Translations under genes and position numbers: made by a program
Assembly (NCBI RefSeq): GCF_032854445.1
Contig: NC_088295.1
Location: forward strand, 37,311,385 to 37,375,384
Origin: Liolophura sinensis
Taxonomy: Eukaryota > Mollusca > Polyplacophora > Chitonida > Chitonidae
DNA: 64,000 bases
Reading direction: 5' to 3'
Notes under the pieces: generated by a model
Told to the model about the DNA's origin: nothing
The model's database searches: none
The model's input: the letters and a program-made list of their open reading frames with translations, nothing else
Shown here: positions 45,760 to 55,000 of the stretch, one piece after another
How the letters are laid out: each line of letters opens with the position of its first letter
How positions within the stretch are numbered: position 1 is the first letter of the stretch

Positions 45760-45995
45760 GGGAACCTCCGTGGCTCAGTGGGTTAGCGCGTTAGCGCAGC
45801 GAAGTGACCCAGAAGCCTCTCACCAATGCGGTCGCTGTGAGCTCAAGCCCAGCTCATATCCTCTTCCTCTCCGGCCGTACGTGGGAAGGTCTGCGGATGG
45901 TCGGGGGTTTCGTTTCCACCCACCACAATACTGGCCGCCGTCGTATAAGTGAAATATTCTTAAGTACGGCGTAAAACAATCAAATAAATAAATAA
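45760..45995 (+). mobile_element. SINE family 1 copy, full length
   Basis: The head GAACCTCCGTGGCTCAGTGG, then GTTAGCGCGTTAGCGC is a good tRNA A-box-like region. The body is CCAGAAGCCTCTCACCAATG, CGGTCGCTGTGAGCTCAAGC and CCGTACGTGGGAAGGTCTGC. The tail is TATAAGTGAAATATTCTTAA, then GTACGGCGTAAAACAATCAA, then ATAAATAAATAA. Confidence 0.92.
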
Positions 45996-46109
45996 CAAAA
46001 TTTCTTAACATCCAGATTTAAAACCATACTGCTGTGAGATAATATACTATAACGGATAAATTATATTCATTTATTAAGGTTATATAATACAGTTTATAAT
46101 ATGACAGGG

Positions 46110-46460
46110 TTAACAGTAAGATCGATAGCACTTTAGGAAACTGGTGTCGCCCCTCCGTCAAGACGTTGAACTCCGCTAAAATTTTCAGCATGCCACTGGT
46201 TTTTAATGATGATGACGTCACTCGAGACAATAGGTTCTTACCGTCGAAACCGAGCTTATGGACTTCAACATTATGAATTAGAAAAAGTGTTCTAACTTCA
46301 TTTTCCATGCAATAATGTAAACTTTAAACATATCAATGCGTAGAGCTTATGTTGTTACGTATCACTGACTAAAGGCAATTTTGGTAGCGAGTATGATTGA
46401 ATTTACAGGCTACTGGAGATAGGCGACTCTCCAAAAGAAATAGACTATAGTTGATTCTAA
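46110..46460 (-). repeat. Dispersed ~340-bp repeat, copy B (inverted relative to copy A)
   Basis: The reverse complement aligns with 32857-33197 through AGTCTATTTCTT, GAGTCGCCT, AATCATACT.GCTACC, TCAGTGA.ACGTAACAACAT, GTTAGAACACTTT, AGCTCGGTTTCGACGG and GTGACGTCA. With copy A it brackets a 13-kb interval that includes the Toll-like receptor. Confidence 0.85.
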
Positions 46461-46719
46461 CAAATTTGTAGCGTTATATCGAATTTTTGTTCACATAATT
46501 TTGTTACGTGTTAGGGCGTGTACCTGTCAACCAGTTCTGCTTTTTCTGTGATGCTGTAGTTTCAGTTCAGTTTATCACTATATTTAACATTGAATCTCTG
46601 AAAAATACTTAAATGCAAAGCATTGTATAAACAAAATTGACACCATGAATACATACTTTGGCCTAGCACAACTCTGGACACATGTACATGTATAACTTTA
46701 AACGGTGGATAAATGTAAG

Positions 46720-47030
46720 TGAGTGAGTGCTTAGGGTTTAACGTGGTACTTAACAATTTTTCAGTCATATGACGACGAAGGAGGCATGTAATGTGCCTTC
46801 TTGTTGCAGGACGGATTTCCGTCGCTGTTTAATCTAGTGCTCTTCACTGAGACGACTTACCGAAGGCAAGTAAGCCGCCACGCACGAGCTATTATACTGA
46901 TATGGGTCAACCAGTGGTTGCACCATCCTGACCGTACCTAAGACCTTAGGTGTGACCCAACACCGGATTCACCCAGGATCTACCGTCCCAAAAGTGGACG
47001 CTCTAATAACTGAGCTATCGGGGCCGGTAT
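46720..47030 (-). mobile_element. SINE family 2 copy (reverse)
   Basis: It starts AGTGAGTGAGTGCTTAGGGT, then TTAACGTGGTACTTAACAAT, TTTCAGTCATATGACGACGA and CTTCTTGTTGCAGGACGG. It continues GAGACGACTTACCGAAGGCA and GGTCAACCAGTGGTTG. It ends with the reversed tRNA-like head GGATCTACCGTCCC, then ACTGAGCTATCGGGG. It is the inverted partner of 39700-39990. Confidence 0.92.
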
Positions 47031-47329
47031 GTATAAATGTGACAGTTACATGTACAAGGATGTACGTTCAGTTCTACCCCCATCTATCCCACATAGCTCA
47101 ATTACTGTGTCATTAACATATACGCGAATGGGTATAAATCGCAGAAATGACTCACACAATTAATCTTAAACGCTCTTTCTTAAAATCTAAAACATCATTT
47201 GTATTTATATTTTGACAGGGTATTCCCGGATATTAGCAATTTCCTCTGTTTTGTCTGATAAATCTTCACACTGTAACCTGCGCCACCAAGCGCTGCTTGT
47301 GAGACAGGATGTCTCTCTTGATTAAGGTA

Positions 47330-47460
47330 CTTTTATTTATGTATTTATTTCATTAGTATTTTAAGCCGTACTCCTAATATTTTCCTTATACCACGGCGGC
47401 CCACATTACGGTTTGAGGAAATCAGGCTTAGCCCGGGGAAAACCCAGGACCATTTAAGGT
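47330..47460 (-). mobile_element. SINE family 1 fragment (reverse)
   Basis: TTTATTTATGTATTTATTTC, then ATTAGTATTTTAAGCCGTAC, ATTTTCCTTATACCACGGCG and CAGGCTTAGCCCGGGGAAAA follow the family order. It is cut after the CCAGGACCAT block. Confidence 0.75.
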
Positions 47461-47608
47461 ATTTTTATCGCGCTTACAGATTGACTAGGGATAATTTGGG
47501 AGGCGAGCCGTCGATCGGTCAATTCACCAAGGCAACTAAGTATCGTGCTTACTCCATAGAATTCTCCGAGTCTTCAGTAGACTTTTAGGTAGGTTTACTT
47601 TATATTAC

Positions 47609-49197
47609 TGTAAGGGTACCACTATCAGAGAGTGAAGATGAGAAACAATTGGCTTGTTTAACTTTGAGATCAGCGATAGGCCTTAGGACACGATCAAAGA
47701 AAGAAACACGAAGACGCCTGAATAAGTTCAATACATATATTTGAACAAAATAGACAAATAATACAAATAACAATAATATACAAAACAATACAAATATACA
47801 CAAAGTCACTTTCAGGGTAAACTGGGATGAAATGTACGTAATCGCACAAAGAGACAATGGGCGATACAAGCTCCAAAATAACGTCTCCAGAAAATAGAAA
47901 GTGGCGAACACACAAGCTCACAAAGTGCTCTGTACAGAAAATGAGAGTACAAACGAGGAATGTCGAAAGGGGTGAAAGCCGATATCTTCTAACCGAGCAA
48001 AATCCTTCACAGTAGATAACAGTAAATATGACTGCTCTCAGATGGATTTGAGTAAATAATTGCTTTTGAGTATAGACTAACGTAAAAGAAAATTCAGGAT
48101 GGTTTGATCGTAAACATGTTTAAAACACAAATACATATTTCCAGAAAATACACTCTGTTTACAATGACGCTAAACTCAAAACAACGAAGCCTCGAGAACG
48201 CTCCACTGAATTACAGTGCAGGCTATAACGTACACAAAGTTGAAAATGTAGGTCAGACACTGACAAGTAAAAACTATTAAGAAGTGAGAATTCGGGGATA
48301 GGATCTAAATCTACAATAAGACTGAATAATCTGAGAGGTATGGCTTTAAAGCGCTCCTTTTATATTATATTCGTTGGCAATATTTTCATTTTTCAAAGCA
48401 CCTGTTACGACACAAGCTGTCTGTATTATAAAGAGATGGCTTGTTCGAAATACACGACAGTTTAGCCGCACAAAAATGTAACCAAAACCAGCAGATTTTA
48501 TTTTACAACAATTTATTAGCTTTAACAAGAACAGATAATAAGACTTATACAAATACTAAAGTACTTAAGTTTAACAAGATAGGATAGCAGTATCTATACA
48601 AATACTTACGGTGTCAAGTCCAAACGGACGCATATATTCCACAATATATACCAAACAGGCATAAATGCTCAGAGGCAAATTCACAAGAGGGAAAATCCAC
48701 AGTATAACTGAGTGTATGACGAAATATACACAAAATTCCACAGACAGGGTCCATGTACTTATAAGCACTGTGTACACAAGAGCACGAATCAAATATACAA
48801 GCTCGGACTGAACAATCGCTCGGTGGAGATAGGATATAACAAAGCCAGAGGCTATAAAGACACCAAAATTCAGCACAAAAGGCCTACTAAAGTAATACAC
48901 AGCGAAAGCATCCAAACTCTCAATAATTCCCCTTTCTCTCCTTTGACCTGCTTTCATAGGTCTTATATAGCCTGGTGGAATTGTCTAGAATAAGAAAATT
49001 CCTGAACACTCGATGTCAACAAACAGGCACCGAACTGAGCGCATTCTGGAACATTCTAAGGCAGAGGCAGACAGCAGGCGCCGAACTCAGCGTATGTAAA
49101 CAGTGGCAAGCTAAATTTAGAAACTGACGGAAGTCGTGCACATAACAGCACCTTTACTGTTTTTCTGGGAATTAATTGCACCTTGACTGATTCAGCA
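47609..49197 (-). mobile_element. Candidate solo LTR (about 1.6 kb) with promoter motifs
   Basis: The segment begins TGTAAGGGTACC and ends CTGATTCAGCA on the plus strand, so it has TG...CA ends. It is flanked by TTAC on both sides (47605-47608 and 49198-49201), as expected for a 4-bp target duplication. On the minus strand it carries a heat-shock-like element (GAATGTTCCAGAATGC, near 49050), then a TATA box (GGCTATATAAGACC, near 48965), then a possible splice donor (GACACC/GTAAGT, near 48612). Hydrophobic open frames at 48957-48571 and 47911-47600 are low-complexity T/G-rich readings and not convincing proteins. No internal retroelement domain is present. The LTR call is structural inference. 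Confidence 0.45.
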
Positions 49198-49744
49198 TTA
49201 CATTTCGTTCAGCGGCATTTGACACAACGTTTCTCTCTTAAAAGTAATTATGTAGTAAAAGACAATAACTGGAACTTGGAACTTCCTCGTCTGTGCATCC
49301 CAATTTCCTTCATCCAAAAAAACTGGCCACAAGAGGAACGTTCATAAGTGTTGTTTTAAACAAAAATAAAAATAAGCATTATAAGCATCAATTATGGTTT
49401 GGGACAGTGAACTTCCATTTACCTCGATGTACCTATGTGAATATGCCTCTGCGTATATAAATCAACTTGTTTTGAGATGTTGTTTATATTTTTGCTAGAT
49501 TTTTCTAAGTTTGATTTTTTTCTGCTTTTTTAAAATTGGTTCCAGCATTCTTTATCAAATCAAGGTTTATGAATGCCTTTGTCATAGGCTACATGTCTGC
49601 CGTACATGTCTGCTCATGAGGTTATCTGTGATATAGTCTGCTGATCCATTGATTCTTTTAAGCCACTTACTGTAGGTTATCCAGGTCACCTTTAATATCG
49701 CTAGACGCTAATCTTCGCTAAATATTGTCAACAACATTGAGATT

Positions 49745-49830
49745 AATATTATCAACACGCTTCTGGTGGCCAAATGGTTAGAGCGTGTGCCTAGAAGTCA
49801 GAGAAATCAAACCGTAGTTTGAGTTTAAAT
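49745..49830 (+). mobile_element. Short tRNA-like SINE head
   Basis: CTTCTGGTGGCCAAATGGTT, then AGAGCGTGTGCCTAGAAGTC, then AATCAAACCGTAGTTTGAG resembles the A and B box region of the family 2 heads. No body follows, as the 28-bp satellite begins soon after. Confidence 0.5.
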
Positions 49831-49904
49831 GTGGCAATTGTTGCTCACTACCCGACAGTGCCACACACGTGTATATATTATCCTTTTCGTTTTGTCATTT
49901 ATAT

Positions 49905-50515
49905 GGTGCATAGTCTCTATAACCATGTGTACGGTGCATAGTCTCTATACCCATGCACATGACGTATAGCTTCTATAACCATGTATACGATGCGTAGTCT
50001 CTGAACCCATGTATATGGTGCAGTCAGTATACCCATGGATATGATGTATAGTCTCTATACCCATGGATATGATGTATAGTCTCTATACCCATGGATATGA
50101 TGTATAGTCTCTATACCCATGGATATGATGTATAGTCTCTATACCCATGGATATGATGTATAGTCTCTATACCCATGGATATGATGCATACTTTCTATAC
50201 CCATGTACATGGTCTCGACACCCGTATATATAGTGCATAGTTTCTACACCCATATATATGATGCATAGTTTATACTCCCATGCATATGACGCAGAGTTTC
50301 TATACCCATGTATATGGTGCCTAGTCTCTATACCCATGCATACGATGCATAGTTTCTACACCCATATATATGATGCATAGTTTATACTCCCATGCATATG
50401 ACGCAGAGTTTCTATACCCATGTATATAGTGCCTAGTCTCTATACCCATGCATACGATGCATAGTTTCTACACCCATATATATGATGCATAGTCTCTATA
50501 CACATGTATATGACG
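49905..50515. repeat. 28-bp satellite, about 21 copies, with ~112-bp higher-order period
   Basis: The unit CATAGTCTCTATACCCATGG followed by ATATGATG is repeated. Around 50035-50175 several consecutive units are identical. From about 50225 to 50515 a four-unit block (variants with TTTCTACACCC, TTTATACTCCC, GTTTCTATACCC and CTAGTCTCTATACCC) recurs at about 112-bp spacing. Confidence 0.95.
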
Positions 50516-50629
50516 CATCTGACGTATGACCAAGTCATGATTCAAGCCGCTGTGCCAGTACCAAGAGCATTCTAGATTTGGTGGATGCTTAACAACTCTG
50601 AACTCACGACTGGCTGACAGTTAAGTTTG

Positions 50630-50870
50630 AATGAAAATTTCGAAATGCACACCAACCCAGGAACCTCTCATCAATGCAGTGCCTGTGAGCTCAAGTCCAG
50701 CTTATGCTGGCTACCTCTTCCGTAATACTTGGGAAGGTCTACCAGCAACCTGCGGACGGTCGTGGGTTTCTCCCAGACTGTGCCTGTTATCCACCATAAC
50801 ACCGTCGTTTAAGTGAAATATTCTTGAGAACGGCTTAAAACACCAATCAGATAAATAAACAAATAATTAT
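50630..50870 (+). mobile_element. SINE family 1 copy (head diverged)
   Basis: CCCAGGAACCTCTCATCAAT, then GCAGTGCCTGTGAGCTCAAG, CTTGGGAAGGTCTACCAGCA, ACCTGCGGACGGTCGTGGGT, AGTGAAATATTCTTGAGAAC and GGCTTAAAACACCAATCAGA, then TAAATAAACAAA, match the family. Confidence 0.88.
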
Positions 50871-51625
50871 AACATTTAAAAGAAATATCAACATAAACTG
50901 GAAATCCCCTATTTGTTAAAAAATTATAGAGTTATTAGTATTAATCCCTGAGAAAAAATGACATTCTGTATTCCTTGGATGCCATTTAACTCCCTAGTTC
51001 ATTTTGCGATGTCCAAATTTTTCCATGTTCCTTTTTCGCTCCATGGTTGAACAAATAAGCACCTAAAATTTGAATTCCTGGCGGCTGAAGATTGATCGTA
51101 ATTTACACAATAGGCCTGCGCTTAAATTCCTGTAGTTGTATTTTACGCCTGTTGCTTATTTAATACAACAAACAATCCACTCATAATGGGTCACATTACA
51201 TGCAATAAATGAGATTGATTCAGAAAAGATAACCTATTTCTCTCTTTTCTCTGAGAACAAGAATTTATGAAATAAGCCCATAAATCCAAGTGTGAAGTTC
51301 GAAACCTTGTTCAAAAAGATGTTTCAACAAAGCCATGGTGGTATCTGTTTTCCTTGCAGCTTACGGTAAATCCATAGTTCTAAGACGTCATCATTCGATC
51401 TTTCAGAAGATGTGGGCGGGTAAGCTCAGGACATGGCGTTGTTTATTGATCAACATCGTTCTTTTAAATCAGCGAAATTCAAAACTGTGAACAGCTGGAC
51501 AACCAGCTGTTACGAAACTATTGTCTTGCCAGTGTATCAGTGACCTTGACAAGGATACGTTTGCATATATTAAGGAAGTTAATATACATTCGAGTTATTG
51601 CAACGATGAAAGTCGGAGGGGAAGA

Positions 51626-52020
51626 ATGGTTGGCGTGAAAGATTTGGTGTTGTTGGCGCTTTTGGGCCGTCTAGCCCAAGCGGCAGTGATTCAAACAACA
51701 ACACCCCCACCTCAAACTACAACGCCTGGGCACGACACAATACCGCCTCACCAAGACACAACAACGACTCCACCCGACACAACAACGACTCCACCCGACA
51801 CAACAACGACTCCACCCGACACAACAACGCCTCAACAGGACTGTTTTTGGGATGGGGAATATTACCCTGCGGGGACAGGACTTCACTCCGTCACCATGTG
51901 CCTTTTGCCACTGCCCAGAAACGGGCGGTGAGGCCATGTGTGCTATGATGTCATGCATGTTGCCAGCATGTGTCGATTTCACCACAGAACCAGGACAGTG
52001 CTGTCCAACCTGTCCAAATG
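51626..52020 (+). CDS. VWC gene exon 1: signal peptide, Thr/Pro repeats, VWC module 1 (frame break near 51873)
   Basis: After the signal peptide come three to four copies of a 21-base unit coding TTTPPDT (51766-51831), a likely O-glycosylated spacer. The VWC module starts CFWDGEYYPAG. One extra base in GCGGGGACAGG (near 51873) shifts the frame, after which the next frame reads QDFTPSPCAFCHCPETGGEA and CVDFTTEPGQCCPTCPNG. The donor is AATG/GTAAGG. Confidence 0.75.
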
Positions 52021-55000
52021 GTAAGGCTGAAACACGAAATGAAGTAAATTAGATGAAAGTCTCTATTACAAGAAATGAAATTTAAAGGGTTAGTGTCCAG
52101 ATTTATCATTTACTCATAATTAGCTACCCAAGTATATACTTTTAAATAGAGTTAAAAAATTATTTAGAAGGATACATTAATCAAAGTAATATGGCACTTA
52201 AAATCACTAAATAATGAGGCTGGTTTTATGCATTTTTTCGGCCAAGACTTGGCAGTGTCTGCCGAATTACGTCATACAAGTCCAACCGTTGCGAGCTGTC
52301 AGACCTTCGCCATTTAGTTTAGTGCCAAAAAAGCTACGACAAACATGTTCGATTTCTCTACGAAATGGTTTGCTGCTCTGCATGCGGTTGTGAAAAAACA
52401 GGTCGTCGAAAACCCTGGAGTTATTTCTTTCAAGTTTCCAGACAATTTGACGCAGGAAGTCGTGGAGGATTTTGTACCCGCATAAGATAGCCGGATCTGC
52501 TCTGGCAATTTTTCATCTGAATGCCATCTGGGTTAGAAAGATTTTGCTACTATGGAGGACACAGTCGACATAAACTTCAATTAAACTTCATCGAGAGCTA
52601 ATAGATTTTTCACGTGACAGCCAATTATCACGTGACCCTTTCAGCGCTAGTGACGGGCAAACTTCACAAAAGCTTCTACAACATGGCTACTCTGGGTGAA
52701 TTGTTCGTCAGTGCCATATCCCCATTGCTGAACTTTGATTCATCGGCTTTCAAAGCTTTATAGAATTTTTACATATGTTTTGTGATAACAGTGTCCTATG
52801 TCATATTGTCCATGTATATGTAATGGCAGACTTCATGTTCCCTTTGAACAAACTGTTCACCTGCCTCGGCATTTTTCTGGGTCTAGTCTATAGTCTAAAG
52901 TTCACAAAGGCGTAGATCGTCAACTTTCTCCATTGTTCGTTTATTCTAAATAAAATTGTTTTATTTTTCGGAAACTTGTTTCGGCCGCTCATGGAAAATA
53001 GTTTCCTAACATTTCTGTCAGGTCACGCGATACAGTAGGACGTTTTTCACCTTCAGCGATAAAGCCATACACAATTAGCTATTACATTAAAGGAGATCTG
53101 TATATATCCTTAGTATCCAATCGTTCTTAATGTCGGCTTGTCACAATTTGGCTGTAATATTGCCAAAATGATATTGTTGAAAAAACAAAATAATCCTAAA
53201 AACGATGGAGATATTTTTAAAAAAGATAATGTTAAAACCGACCAAAATAATGTTGAAAATGACAAGGATACTGTTGAAAAAGGCCGAAATAATGTTGAAA
53301 ATGACGGAGATAGTGTTGAAAAGACGAAGAGGCCACAGGCTATCAAACAAGCGGTCAATAAATTAAAGTAGCTTTTCTAGGTGGTGTTATTCAAATAATG
53401 TAGATAACTCTTTTTGGTGGATAACAAGTTGATAACACAAAAGTTTATGCTCAGTGGTTGTCAAATTCAGGTAATAACTGTTACGTAGGAGAAACAATAA
53501 TTCCTGCTGAGGAAGATGTGAAGATTGACGGTATGGTATGCAGATGTCCTGACCCATGGTCTGGTAACGGGCACCTCCACCAGGAGGCTGAATGTCGACC
53601 AGACGGGTGTCCTGCATTACGATGGTAACCTCTACCCCTGTTGGAGAATTTCAACCGTCACCTTGTGAGTTTTGTCACTGCCCGGAAGGAGGAGGAGAAG
53701 CTTTCTGTGCCATCGCCGACTGTTTCATAACCCCATGTGTGGACTTTGTAAGAGATCCAAATCAGTGTTGTCCCACGTGTCCAAACGGTAAGATGTATTT
53801 TTGATGTAACGATTAAATAACCCGCTTGGTCGAGTGGCTAAAGGCACAAAGCCATCGGCCGTATGTGGACATTTGTCAGTCATTGGACAAAGTCTTCATT
53901 ATGTGAGTGAAATTTTCTCAAATATAACGTAAAACCCTAAAAAGCTAGTGGTGTAAAGTAGTGACACGTATGCATGGATAAAAACGGACACTTGCGAACG
54001 TATGTATGTACAGCTCCTAGCATAAGCGCATGATCAGTGAAAGAAATAGTACGTTCATATGGCAAATTTTCACCTGCACGTGTTACGAGAGAAAAACAAA
54101 ATGTTCGAAACTGTCGTCTGAATGATATGCGAGACTCCCGCGTAGTTCCCGCGTGTTTTCCTTTGTGCATGTAAGATATTCGGAGCTTTTATGGTCTTTG
54201 CCAAGCGTGCATGGGATTCGGATATGATAAGGACGACGAGTGTACAATATCAGTAGGAGTCTGCCTATTTTGATTGCCACAAATATTTAAAGTGTAAAGA
54301 TTTCAGTCAGACAAGACAGTTATCAACACTAAAGCTCAAACGATTAATTGTTGTCAAAGTTATTTACATAATATGAAGCACGAGATTTCCTAAATGGTCT
54401 TCCCTACATACTACATGTACCGTGACTTTTTTCATATATTCCAGGCCCTAACTGCTATGTGGGAGAAAAGATAATTCCTGCTGAGAAAGATGTGAAAATA
54501 GATGGTATGGTATGTAGATGTCCCGACCCATGGTCCTATGACGGACACCTTCACCAGCAAGCCGTGTGTCGACCAGACGGCTGTCTCCATTACGATGGTA
54601 AACTCTATCCTCCGGGAGACTTCAAACCCTCGCCGTGTGAGTGGTGTCATTGTCCACCAGAAGGAGGAGAAGCTTTCTGTGCCATTGCTGCCTGTGCCAT
54701 GCCCATGTGTGTAGACTCTGTGAGAGAGCCAGATCAGTGTTGTCCCACGTGTCCTAATGGTAAGATGTTTTTCTGTATGTACTGACTTAACCCGGGCGAA
54801 AAACGACTTGCGATCATGAGCAACGTTTAGCGTGTAGATGGATGAATCTTGAAAGACCTGGAGGTTTCGAGTCGCAGAAAAGTAGAACTTCGAGTAACAG
54901 TGATTAACAGTTGGCTGTGATTGAAAGCCGTACGGGACTTGGAAGAGAATCGCAAGGGCATCGTATGATACTGGTACGATAATCATGGAAATAGTATAGG

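Noticed and set aside
45760-45840. Possible tRNA gene at the head of a repeat
   Set aside because: It is the tRNA-derived head of a full-length SINE with the usual tail, also present at 37645.
48571-48957. 128-codon hydrophobic minus-strand frame that looks like a multi-span membrane protein
   Set aside because: The hydrophobicity comes from T/G-rich composition. The frame sits just after a TATA-like box in a candidate LTR, and no family resemblance was found.
49905-50515. Possible CRISPR-like array
   Set aside because: Units are contiguous 28-bp repeats with no unique spacers, and the context is an animal genome.
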